Shown here: positions 50,021 to 61,299 of the stretch, piece by piece
Numbering within the stretch: the stretch's first letter is position 1
Layout: each line of letters begins with the position of its first letter
Made by a program: the position numbers and the translations under genes
DNA from: Acanthaster planci
Taxonomy: Eukaryota; Echinodermata; Asteroidea; Valvatida; Acanthasteridae
Length of the DNA: 64,000 bases
Assembly (NCBI RefSeq): GCF_001949145.1
Contig: NW_019091562.1
Location: 47,030-111,029, forward strand
Direction: 5' to 3'
The notes under the pieces: model-generated
Databases searched by the model: none
Seen by the model: only the letters and a program-made list of their open reading frames with translations
Told to the model about the DNA's origin: nothing

Positions 50021-52751
50021 TCAGGAGACCTCCTTGCCTCTCGGGGAGTTCCTCTTCTTGCGTGTTCTATCCTGCCCGGGGTCGTAGTGGACGAATTTAT
50101 TGCCGCTTTGTCTGTTCGCTGACTGTTCGATGCTGGCTTTCCGAAGCAGGTTCTCCACCTCGCCCGCCAGCGCCTTCAGGGGCGTCCGGGATGAAAACCG
50201 CTTGAACGGCCTCCCGTCGTGGCCGATGAGGAACTTCTCGAAGTTCCAGCGCACGTCTGGAGACTTTGGCGGGAGCAGTCGACCCCGGAGGCTCCTGATG
50301 GTGGGGGAGCGATCGTCGCTGCAGCCGGCCAGCCTCTGCTTGAGGTATTCGAAGACGGGGTGGCAGCGCGTTCCGTTAACATCGCACCGTGCCATCAGGT
50401 GGAATTTAGGCGCGAAGCCCCGGCCAGGTCGCACGTGGCGCAGGCACAGCGGGATCTCGTGGTCCTCCCACGGTTCCCTGTAACCAAGCTGGTTGCACGG
50501 AAAGGCTAGAATGCTCAGACCACGGCTGTCGTAGGTACCAGCGAACTCATTCATCTATCGGGAGAAAAATACCTGCTACTGTCAAACAATATTCCAAGCA
50601 CAGTACGTACATAACAACATTGTCAAAAGGGCACGTCAATGAGCCATTCTACACGCAGGAATGTACAACATTGAAGAAAAGAAATAATTACCGATAATTT
50701 GACCCTTTTATATACTCTTCAAGTTAAGTGCGCCTAACAGGCTGCCTCACACTACGTGAACCCAGGTCACGTAGCTCATGGGGGGGATAAATCATCATCA
50801 GTAGCAGCTCCTCGCCTATGGAACCAACTACCGCTACATATTCGAAGTTCTGACTCCATTCATTCATTCAAGACATCCCTGAAGGCCCATCTCGTGGCTC
50901 AGGCATTTAATTAGTGTTTCATTAATTTTTATTTGTTTATGTAAGACTGATTCTAGTATATGTTAAGTATTTGCATTTTTTTGTTATTTTTTCTGTGTAT
51001 CTAGCGCCTTGAGCGCCTTTCATTAGGTGGATACGTGCGCTTTGCAAATCTGTATTATTATTACCCTGTTACAGTGAGCAAAACATATTAATAATCAAAC
51101 ATTCATATGTCTTATTCTCGGTTTCATTTCGGGGAAACCTTTGCCCTTAGATTTTGATATGAGGTTACTATGAGTATGTTACTAATTCACTTGTTTTTAT
51201 ACTAATTCCAAATATGCAGTGTGCTTGAGCGTTACGTCTTAAATTTCCAACACTAAGATAAACAACGGAACTAATCCGCGTACCCAGTCTTTGGATGCCA
51301 TCGCCAGTTTGAAAATAATGTCAATTATTGTCCAGAGCAAAGATATTATTGTGAGCGACGTTCTTTGCTTATTGTTTATAATACTAAACAATTCAATAAT
51401 AAATTGCACCTGAATTTACCTTTGGACCAGTTTAGATTAATGTGCCATGACATGTCCACATTGTCAATGTATCAACACCACTGAGGATTTCTTTTCAATG
51501 AAACTGACCCCCTACACTGGAGGCGCACGTGCACAGTCGGAAATTTGGTGCTGAATTTAATGGAACGTGACAACCTGTCCATTTTTAACTATCCATTAAA
51601 AAGATTTATCCGTCGTTACTTATGTAGCAAATCAATGCTCTAGAGAAAGTAGTGATTTTTGAAGACTTTAGAAAACTTTTTCTTACTGCCTATTTTGAAG
51701 GGATGTGAGAATCGAGGAAAGCCTTTTCCAGCTTTCCAGCTCCCAACAACGAATCTGGATTCATCAAAAAAATCCCCGTCTATTTGCATTGCATTGCTTT
51801 GTTTGAATTGAGTTGCAAGTTTTGCATTATCCAAAAACTGCCCAAAGAGGAATCACGTGACACGTTGAGGATGGAATGTCATGAAAATGAAAGCTGTCTC
51901 TAGATTTGAGTCGAAAAATGTTCAACTGTTGCACCATCTATTGTTTTAATTCCTGTTATTGGTGAAACAGTATCCCGTTGAAACCAGGGAGCCAGTCGGG
52001 AATTCTGTCAAAGAAACCGTAGTATGGATTTCAGCCAATTAAATTCTGGGATAACTAATGCTTCCCTGGAGTGAAGGTATGCAATAAAATTTGCATGACG
52101 GTCGGTGTCTGCTCTAGTTTTGCCCTCCAGGTGTTTCGAACGATTTCTTCATGCATCATCTCCTGTATACTTCAGCAAATGTGTCGATCACCATTTAAGA
52201 ACTTAACTCAGCAAAATGAAGCATTATAATACTAAATGGCTTTTTTATTGTCATGTGTGCCAAGTTATTATTGAGACTTTTGGTGATAACACGCAACAGA
52301 TACACGGAACTGAAATTTAGTTGCATTTGACCGCAACGATTTGCAGAAAGTTCAGGCCGTTTGTCCAAGTGGTTATTACTGCTTGTACCTGAGTGAATTC
52401 CCTGGTTGCATGCTCGTCTCCTGTGGCCACGTTGATCACCAGCACGACCCGTCCCTCGAACCGGGAGAACTGCACCATCCTCCCGTCCACTCCAAGCGCC
52501 GACAGCTCGTAGAAAGACCGGACTAAGGAGACGGGAACCAGCGTGCCGTCAGACAGGTAGTAGGCTTCCTCGTCGTCGCCAGCAGCCGTCTGAGGGTCGT
52601 CCACGCTCCTGTTGCTGGAACCGTTACAGTCGCTTGCTTGATTGGTCAAATCGTGGGCCAGGTCACTCGCCTTGATAGTAACTCGAAGCGAGTCCACGAT
52701 GCCCTTATGTGGCTGCTGCTGGCTATTGTTTTCTGGCACGTTTACAGACAT
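50021..52751 (-). CDS. Glutathione peroxidase-like protein with Asp at the peroxidatic position, 2 exons
   Basis: Exon 1 is 52751-52389 and exon 2 is 50554-50021, joined in phase 0 across a GT...AG intron of 1834 bp, giving 298 aa (human GPX1: 203). The thioredoxin-like GPx fold starts at about residue 79 (RSFYELSALGVDG). Then come VVLVINVAT, FPCNQLGYREPW at 139, HVRPGRGFAPKF at 161 and WNFEKFLIG at 224. The exon joint reads EFTQ|MNEF, matching YTQMNEL of vertebrate GPX1. Family members reduce peroxides with Sec or Cys in NVAS-x-(U/C). Here that position is Asp 112 (codon GAC), while the partner residues Gln 143, Trp 224 and Asn 225 are kept. So it probably lacks normal peroxidase activity; this is inference. 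The first 78 residues are an acidic, Ser/Asn/Gln-rich extension and the C-terminus is a Lys/Arg-rich tail, neither typical. No frameshift or stop is seen. Confidence 0.88.
50804..51064 (+). mobile_element. 5'-truncated LINE (CR1/L2-like or jockey-like) 3' end
   Basis: An open stretch at 50804-50914 translates to AAPRLWNQLPLHIRSSDSIH and continues SFKTSLKAHL to a stop. This is the conserved C-terminal end of non-LTR reverse-transcriptase proteins (the LWN.LP..IR motif). It is followed by a 3' UTR ending GTGCGCTTTGCAAATCTG and ATT repeats. The rest of the element is missing, as usual for 5'-truncated LINEs. It sits in the GPx-like intron, antisense to the gene. The clade is inferred from the tail form only. 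Confidence 0.75.
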
Positions 52752-53904
52752 TTTGACTCTTTCTTTAAAACTTCTACCATATCTGCAGATAGTTTAGCAA
52801 CACCTTTTAGCCGACACCATTTCTTCCCATTCCAGCACTGTACCTTCTGATCGATGGGTGCACACCAGTAACGCAGATTGATAACAAAACCCCCAGGCAG
52901 TGAAGTTCTATAACTACGCGGTCATCAGGCTAGCAACTGTTCTTTATCTTTGTGTACGGGTAGCAACCATATCACTTACTAGATATGAAATTTTATGGAG
53001 TCGTCGCACGGTTCAATTCGACGAGTAAATATTGGAACGGGCACAACATCAATAATATCGCACTATACCTATATCGAAAGACTTTAACCATGTTCATTTC
53101 AAGAGCACCACTCGACATTCAATTTGGCATTCGCTGTAGTCTTGTCAAGTACTGTAACTGCCCCAGTAGTGCAATGGGCAAAACTAAAGGCTCTAAACCA
53201 CTCATGGGCAAACATGGATTTTACAAAAGACACTGATGTGAGGAATATTCGATTATCTTTTAAACGTATACACTGTACATACACTTGTGGTTTAGTTATG
53301 TGTAATCTTGAAAATACTGGTAAATACGGAGTTGGATCCGTCACCGGATAAACTTCATTTTGGACCGTATTAAATAGGCCTCATTAAATTCAAATGACCA
53401 TCACAATCTCGAATTCAATACCCCTGCAATTTTGAACTTTTATCAAAAAGAAGTAATTATGTACATGGTAAGGCTAACTTCAACTTTATAGGTACTGTCA
53501 GCAGAGTTTGGAGTGAAATTAATGGGACAGTTTTGGAGTAAATCCAGCTAAAAACGAGCACACAACAAACAGAGAGATATCATATATAATTTTCGGGCGG
53601 AAGATCTCACTTAAAGGCTGCCTTCGCGTAACTAAGGCGTCTGCTTGTTTACACACTTTTTTGTTTTAAATATAATTTAATCATTTGCCAAAGTGCTTCC
53701 CTGTGGCAATAAATAACAACGTACTCCTTACGAGTGGTGATTTCGGATGAGCGGAAATTGCCAACCAAAGTCAGGGGCCGAACCTGTCTGTTATATTGAC
53801 TGTATTCATGAGCCGCGGAGAAAACTCCTGCGTTGAACCTGCAGGCTAGCAACCACTGGTTTCTACCCGGACGGAGTATTATAGAAAGTAAGGCCTGCAT
53901 TGTT
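52752..53904. other. Intergenic region, GPx-like promoter and GST 3' UTR
   Basis: About 1.15 kb between the GPx-like start codon and the GST stop codon, both genes reading leftward. No gene or clear repeat is seen. It must carry the GPx-like promoter and the GST 3' UTR. Confidence 0.5.
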
Positions 53905-56900
53905 CTACGTCTTGGCCAAATTCTTGCCAGCCATCTCCGAGGCGGGGTACAATATCCCCGCCCGTAGTTGACTGACGAACGCCTCGTGGGCCCCGTGCAC
54001 CTCTTCCCAGTAGTCCTGCCGGCAGACCGCCTGCAACCACTCGGCCACCCGCGGCCACAGCCGTAGGGAGAACCCCATCCACTCAGCTTGCAGGAGCACG
54101 GTAGCCACGGTCGAGTCCGCCAGCGTCAGCGCATCACCGCACAGGTACTTGCCGGTGCCGGGGGCGAGGTAGCGCTTCTCCAGCCGCTCGAGGTAGTGGC
54201 TCAAGCGCTTTATACCGGTCTCGATCAGGACCTCATTGGCAGCCTCACCTTCCAACTGAAACTCCTCGAAGACCTGTGGGTAGGTGCAGCGGTACCCCAC
54301 TATTCTGAAACGGTGCAAAAGTTTGATTGACTTTAGAATCAGGGAAAAGAGGAAGGAAAACTGTCCTTGGCGAACACGCTGCAACGTTTCGTAACGGTTT
54401 TCGGGTCATCATGTACGTTTGATTCTTAGTAATTTCTAAGGAAGGGCTTGGACCACCAGTAACAACCCGTGGTCATTTGATTTTGGTTGAAACTATACTC
54501 AGCAACTATAAACACACCTAGAGCATTGATATTAGGAGAATTCAGTGCTACCGTTCACAACAAGTGCAGATTCATGAGGATCTGTCAAGTCCCACCACCT
54601 TAACATCAGCCGTGTCTCAAAGATCTGTTCTTGGACCTGTGCTCTTCTCTCTACATTGCACCACTTGGAAAAAAAATCATCCTCAAGCATGGTCTACAAT
54701 ACCATTTCTATGCCGATGACACCCAAATTTATTCACCTGTTTCCATCCTGATCAAAGCGCGGCAGAAAATGCAGTGAATCATCTTGCATTGTGTTATGAA
54801 GATACGCGACTGGATGTCAACTAACTTTTTAAAATCGAATGATGATAAATCTGAATTTATCATCTTTGGTCAAAACAACAGCACAGCAAGGTTAACATTT
54901 CGCATATTCAGATTGGGGCTTCTTCTGTTAGTGATTCTCAAGTAGTGCGCCATGAGCATCTTTATGATGGATACCGGCGCATTATAAATATTCATTTTAC
55001 TATTTATGATAATGATCTCTGCCAACAAGAAAAGTGTCCACATTTTATCAAACAAGAAATCGTTATGCGGTCAGATGAAGACACTCGCGAGTTTTGAGTA
55101 TTTCCCTCAGGTTGAAGATATTATAGGCAAGTTAACTAGAGTCATATTTCACCTGTGTAGGTCGGCGTGTGCCCAGTTGATGACCGACTCGACTAGCATT
55201 TGCTGTGCAATCGTCTGACCGTAGCCCGCGTGGTCGGTGTAGCGAGTCGACAGGTACCTCAAAATCGCCGGTCTGAGAGGAAGATAAGAGAGTAGTAGGA
55301 GAGGAGTAACACATAGGGACACAAAGACCCTCCCATCGAGCTTTGTAAGTGCTGATGAAGGCCAATTGATGCATAAAATGAGACCACAAGAGGGGTCTCC
55401 TGTGAGAAAGTCATTTCTAGCCTGCACTTACCGGGAGACAAATTGTAACCAAATCTCGGCATTTAATACCAGAACTGGATTTTGATTTCCAAAATCCAAG
55501 ACTGAATGCGCAACAAGGACTGCACAAGTGCAGACAAGCCTAGCCGTGCCGAAACTCGGCAAAATATATGCAACGATATCCTAAATTCTGCCAGTCCGCA
55601 AGCCAGACCTTAGCAGAAATCGCTAAGCTGGAGACACAAAGTTATAAGGTCGCAGTGCCATGCCAAGGAACGTTGCAGCCACATCAAATACCTTACCCCT
55701 CGAAGACCACAATCTCCCTGTCCACTAGCATTGGGACGTCCTGATGAGGGACATCGCTCGGTAAACCCGGCCGTCTGCCTGCCGAGTCTACCTCAGCTCC
55801 TGGGTCCACGTCCACTAACGTATAGGGGATCTTATTCTGAAAATAGAACAATAAACTCTGAGGTATAGGCCCTACATTAATTAACTGGGCTAGCATACTG
55901 TGAAAGTGAGATTTAAACTGGAATTAACTTACATTTTACAAATTTGTTATTTTACATCCAAGTTTGTAAGTTTGTTACACGATCTGTTGTTAATTTTCAT
56001 TACATTAGTTTACATCATGCAATGTGTATCGTTAAATTGTAAGACGCTCCGTTCATTGAAAAAGTTTAAAGAAATTGTTTCTGAACATGTCTGGGTGAAA
56101 CTCTGGTCGGGGACCTTTCTTCATTTTAGCCGAGACGATAACCATGCTGAGGAGTGTGAAGACGTCCGGTAAATAACCAGTATAAATAATGACGATACCA
56201 AAAAAAGTGTGGAAGAATAGAAACTGGAAAAGAATGGACAGTAGGTAGAACAGTCCACTGATTTGCAAATAGCCGGCCTTTAGCCTTGTTGCTAATTATT
56301 CAGCTTTTCTGTACACTCCCCTTTATTGCCATACGACAGCTGAACAACGACGCGAACACGAAATCATTCGGTATGTCAATATTTGATGATTCCATCCAAT
56401 GAACAACCTTCTCTGCTGCTCGCGAAGAAAGTTGGCGGGGAGGGGGACAGGGTGAGTGTTTGCGTAAAGGCCAACAAATTTACTTATCTAGAGACTGAGC
56501 ACGCGGGGAGAACAATTAAGGATGCACACACGGGCGGTAATCGGTAGTGGACGTGTCATAACCCCCCCCCCCCACACACACACACACATTTTTTTTGGGG
56601 GGGGGCATCATGTGTCCCCTCCAATTTTTTCTGACCCTAACTAGAAAGTGAAGGGGGAGTAAGCCTACATTTGATTTATAATTTAGATAAAAGTATTTTT
56701 AAACGAAATTAACCTTGCAAAAGCGTTTGCAAAACAATTAGTTGAACTGGTCAGAAACTGCCTCAAATCACAGCACAAAACATCTACAATTGAAAATTTC
56801 ACGGGGCCCTTAAGCAGGCCTCAGACCCCATGCTGTATGGCTTGGCGCTTCGCGCTTCCTTTAGTTCTGATCAAGGCACTGTTCCCCCCCCCCCTATTTT

Positions 56901-58115
56901 TGAAGAGCGATTGACGCTCAATGAGCGGACCCTGAGCTGAGGTACATTGACGTAGTGATCGACAATGATGGACAGCATTTGGTAAAGGACAGCATTCCGG
57001 TAAAGTTTGTCAATTTCTTCCAAAAAGAAAGGAAAAGACTCCTCTCTCCACACCTCGAGATCTAAACTGAAAATGTTATGTTCGGCAATACACTTTGTCT
57101 AGCTCGTCCATCCGGGAGTCAAAAGGCAGCAGACCGGCAGCAATAAACTGCAAACAGATTTGTTCTTAAGTGTAAAATCATTTCACGAGTGTGTCACCGG
57201 CCTTCAACTCAGACAAGCATTCCTTTTTCTTCGTTTTCGTAGAATAATCTATTTGTCTTAAGGGGGACAAAATCATCTGTAAATTGATTTTGCATTTAAT
57301 TATGTCCCAGTACACAGAATAATGAAATGAAATAAAATGAAATGAAAAGAAGGACTTCTTACCAGGAACTGAGCGGCAGGCTCATAAAATATACACGCAA
57401 AACCGGTCAGAGGTTAGGCCTACCCTTGACATTTATATGAAAAGACCTCAAAGAACTCAAGCCTCTTATCAAAGAATTCCGTACATGAGAGGAAAAATGT
57501 TTTTCACCAAACTCTCTTTACAAATTTACGCAGTGATCTATGAGGACGCACTGTTGTTTTGTTGGGTCTGGGTGCTTGCTGATGGATAGAGTCAACTGCC
57601 AAGGGCGGATCCTGGACTAAATTTTCGGGGGAAGCCCTTTTTGAGGGCCAATAATTCGGGAATTTTTTATGAAGCCTTTTACGATATTTCTGAGAGTAAA
57701 AGGCTCACTTTGAGGCTTTATGCACGCCTGGGGAAGGGAGGGAAGTGAAATAATCCATTAAAATGGACTTTCTCTCGTTCTTTTCCAAAAACAAACAGAA
57801 AATTAACCCCCCCCCTTGGGGGGTTGAATTGGTTGCCCCGTTTAGAGCCACAACACAAGTATGGCATATGGGATGCAAAGCACAGATCACTGTAAATGGG
57901 GAATTGTCCACATGGGACATGTCATCATAATACAAAACTAGATTGCTATTACGTTCACTCACCTGGGCAAGATACAGCCAGACTATCCTACAAGGAGGTG
58001 ACAGCCGGATCAGGTATAGCGTGACTGGTTTCTCTGGCATCGATCTACCGTTCGTTTGGCTGGATGACCCCGCCGCGCCAGGTGTGACCTGCCGCTTTCT
58101 GAACAACGAACTCAT
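53905..58115 (-). CDS. Theta-like glutathione S-transferase, 4 exons
   Basis: Coding exons: 58115-57963 (or from 58040), 55836-55697, 55272-55153, 54304-53905. All introns are GT...AG and phases agree. Enzymes of this family conjugate glutathione to electrophiles. The N-terminal thioredoxin-like domain opens with VTLYLIRLSPPCR, where the Ser of LSPP lies where theta enzymes carry the catalytic Ser. Next come QDVPMLVDREIVVFEG and PAILRYLSTRYT, then the helical C-terminal domain with GDALTLADSTVA, the N-capping box region. Two ATGs are possible: 58040 gives 245 aa, the usual GST length, while 58115 gives 270 aa with a basic Ser-rich N-terminus (MSSLFRKRQV) that might target mitochondria. The open frame continues upstream to 58205 without another ATG. 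Oddity: the glutathione-binding Glu-Ser pair before AI..YL is Glu-Gly here. The class call is by resemblance only. Confidence 0.88.
54600..54870 (+). mobile_element. Decayed LINE reverse-transcriptase fragment
   Basis: Plus-strand frames encode VSQRSVLGPVLFSLH, a variant of the RT motif (V/I)PQGS.LGP.LF. After a frame change comes FYADDTQIYS, carrying the catalytic YADD, and then RDWMSTNFLKSNDDKSEFII, which matches the segment after the RT active site in jockey/CR1-type LINEs. The order and spacing are right for a non-LTR reverse transcriptase, but frameshifts and a stop show it is dead. It lies in GST intron 3, antisense to the gene. Confidence 0.8.
56567..56610 (+). repeat. C-run, CA repeat, T-run, G-run
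   Basis: A run of about 13 C is followed by CA dinucleotides, then TTTTTTTT and a run of about 9 G. The C and G runs can pair into a hairpin. The neighbouring GTGGACGTGTCAT and CATCATGTGTCC suggest it is the core of a degraded inverted-repeat element. It lies in GST intron 1. Confidence 0.5.
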
Positions 58116-58205
58116 CGTCCGTACGCTGTACAAACTCAGTGAATTCACCGTGTTTGTACGACGTTCCGTGCGCTCAGTCTGGTCAAATTCCACTGCTGAA
58201 GTCAC

Positions 58206-61080
58206 GAACCTCCAACTGTAATGATAATGTTGTGTCGACTTGATTTATGTCTTACGGGGAGCCTTGCGGCTTTGGCATTGGTTTCCGGGGGAACGGGCAA
58301 AGTTTGGAAGACCTTTGCTTTAAACGTGAATATCGAGGTTGTACTTAGCCATAGGGCAATTTGAAAGGCAAATCCTTCACTCTATGTTTTCGTGTCCTTT
58401 CTGGGTGACCCTATAAAATGTAAATTTTATGTACGATTTTCTTCAAACTCATTGCCAAGCAATCAAGCAACACTGTGAACGAGGAGGGAGGTGTGTCTAC
58501 ACGTCTCCAACTTCGTTGGGAAATTCACACTTTTTAAGAAAAAAATGAACAAGCAATATCATGTATCATAAAATGTCAAAGCAATGTAAGGGAAAAGGGC
58601 ATTACCAAGTAATGTCAACAACGTTGGACAAGTTCAAGGCCTGTCCAGACCCAGTCGACCCTGCAGTGGCGCAAGGGGGGGGTAAGGCCATGGGGAAGCA
58701 TCTCCAGTTGGAGGACCCTACCCCCACCCTCTGCTCGGCAAATTATAGAGATTGAAAACATCTGATTGACCGTCTGCCTTGACTGCACCCTCCAGCTAGA
58801 CAATGAGGGTCACCCAGGTGCCCTCATGCAAAACATGTGGCTCCATCACTAATTTATTACGCGCTATGATGCGGCAATGGACCCATTGATTGATCCTGGA
58901 CTGACTCCAAAAGGTTTGAGCAATGGACAGAAATGGGAACATGACCAAAGAGCTAGAGAACCGTCGTACTCGACGCTTAACTGCCATCAACATACTATAC
59001 ATACGCCGGGCTTTGTCGGTCGAAGAGTTGTATACGTACGCGTGTTGATCATGGAGGAAGGAATACATGTCGCCTGGTGAAAAAGATTTTGGAGCTTAAT
59101 CGAAAATATCACAGAGAGTGGAGCTAGCTTAGAAGAAGTACTACTGACCTTTCGTTCTTAAGCGTGGCTCTGTTTCAGCAAGATGCACAGCCCCTAATTA
59201 TTGTTTATCGTGTTGGGCTGTCCTTTACTGCAACGCCCCTCTAGAAAAGCAGACACCATAAACTTCATGCACATTGTGAGGACCGGTATGTCAAGGTCGG
59301 GCTGCCAGAACTTAAAGCCACTATTCGCAGGTCGCCTGGAAAGGACTGCGATTTGTTTAGCCGTGGAAACGTGACTATAACACGGGTAAGCTGCTGTCGC
59401 CCTGCAGAATACACAAACTTTCTTTCACTCAGTCGGGCAACTTTTGTGATGAACACGGCTAACTCGATGACAGCGGTTTAACGTCTGCCACAAATCAGTG
59501 CCCGACTGAAACTGATTGTAAGCCTGCCTTGACGACTGCTCGTGCAACAACTTTGCATGGGCCACGGGACTGCCATCCACTTTCTCCAGTTGCTGTTTGC
59601 AAAGAGAATTGAGTAGCCAAACCAAACATTCTAGCCTGGAGCGCTCTAGCGCCAAGCCGTCAGCACCTTGCTGTGAAACGCCGACGAGCAAACACCACAG
59701 GCAGGTGATGAGTTGCCATGAAACTAGGCTTCAAGGGAACCAAAATTCGGGGGTGGGGGGTTTAGACATTTCTGTGTGTATTATTGATGGATGACACTAT
59801 ATTTGAAGGTAAATAAAACGCTTTAGGAGGGAAACAGCGGTCCTCTAAAACCGCCTTTCAGAAACCACTCCCCTTGGATGGATCCGGGGCAAAGGTAGAC
59901 CTGTGGGTTGCAGTTCGAGCGGATTTGCTTGAAACAGTGGAGTACAGATATTTTGCTTAGAATCTTGTGGTCGTATGATTATTTCTGCCATGCTTTGCAA
60001 GACATCATCAGCAATTTACACACCACAAACAAAACAAGGGAGGAGAAACTCGGCAAAATGCTTTGATCCCAAACTACACTGAAATTTATTAGCACAAGAA
60101 AAAGAATTTCACCTTTGTCGTTAATTAATTTCAGTGCATAAACCCCAAGCTAAATCCAAATTCTACCGTTTGTTTCTTCCGAATGCAAAAGTAAAACAAC
60201 ACGTAAAAACAAAGCCAAAGACTGCAACATTTGACTCAGACGCGGTTTATTGAGTTGGAAAAAAGTTTTCAAGATGTGTTTATGAGATCCTGATTTCATG
60301 CTAATCGTTGGAAGAAAACAACTGTACGTGAGATTTTTTGCGGGGAAAAATAAAACTTTGGGGTTCTAAAATAACTGTTAACTTCAATGAAGATTTTAGA
60401 GGACCCTCTTTTCAGCCAGTGCCATCACGTACCCGTACGTGACTCCCTCCAAATAAAAAAAAAACTTAAAAAATAAAATACGCAATATAAAAGTGTCAAG
60501 CCAATGGCAACAGGCAAGTATCTTAGTTTAAGTTATAAAAATATGGTTTAAGTATCAATGCATGTACTTAATACATTGTACATGTAAACATTGATTGTTA
60601 TGAAAACATCGGCTTGTGTGTCCGATAAAAACGCTTGTACACCCTAGTCGGCCATGGAGAATTTGAGAGCATTTTAGGCTCAATCGGTACACCAACTAAT
60701 TTATTCCCATATACAGGTACTAGGATTACATATACACTACTGCTTTCCATCTTCTTTGTGGCAGTAAAAGGGGCTTTTCAATTTTTTTATTTTATGCTAA
60801 TGAGGATCTCCATATTCATGCACCAAAGCGTAATGTAATTCAAGGCAGAGCTGCAGTGTCTCCATAGCTTTGTGCACAATCCATCATGTATTGTGATACA
60901 TGCACAATGTGTAATGTATCACACTTTTTCCCACATTTTCTTGGAGTAAGTTCCACTCTATACTCGGTTTCCACGCTGAACAAGTTGTTTGGACAAGAGT
61001 AATGACCAGTATTTCTTCAAAACATTGTTGGTGGGTAATTTTCAGGTATCGACTTTGACAAGGAGTGCCTTGTCTGACGA
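58206..61080. other. Intergenic region upstream of GST
   Basis: Contains the GST promoter side. No gene is supported. An open minus-strand frame at 59425-59730 without an ATG is discussed as a weak candidate exon. A G-run flanked by GCAAGGGGGGGGTAAGGCC occurs near 58670. An ACATGT-type word occurs near 60585. Confidence 0.4.
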
Positions 61081-61299
61081 CCAGAGTTGTTTATAGAGAG
61101 AGTTGTGACATGAGTGCTTCATATGTTGGAACCCAAATGGCGGATGATGCGTCAGTGCACATGGACAATTAGCACAATAACCAGAGCTGTATATGGAGTA
61201 GCTCAAGCTTCCGGTTTTGGAAACAAAATGGCCATACATTGTGAGTACAGCAGTGCGTGCAAGTGCTCATGTCGCAACTCTCTCTATACACGGCTCTGC
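61081..61299. mobile_element. MITE-like element, CAGAGCTGT family, copy 2 (composite)
   Basis: The left end reads CCAGAGTTGTTTATAGAGAG and continues AGTTGTGACATGAGTGCTT. The right end, reverse-complemented, reads CAGAGCCGTGTATAGAGAGA and continues GTTGCGACATGAGCACTT. The terminal inverted repeats are therefore about 38 bp. A third, more diverged end-like word (CCAGAGCTGTATATGGAGTA) starts at 61181, so the element may be two partial copies fused or nested. It belongs to the same family as 2119-2264. Confidence 0.75.

Noticed and set aside
56053-56268. Minus-strand frame with a hydrophobic start and KMKKGPRPEFHPDM, considered as an exon
   Set aside because: The kinase-like look of KGPRPEF is too short to support a family. 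No paired exon with matching phase was found, and it lies in the GST intron.
56871-57053. Minus-strand frame WREESFPFFLEEIDKLYRNA considered as an exon
   Set aside because: The frame runs into a G-run without a donor, and neighbouring candidate exons contain stops. No family was recognised.
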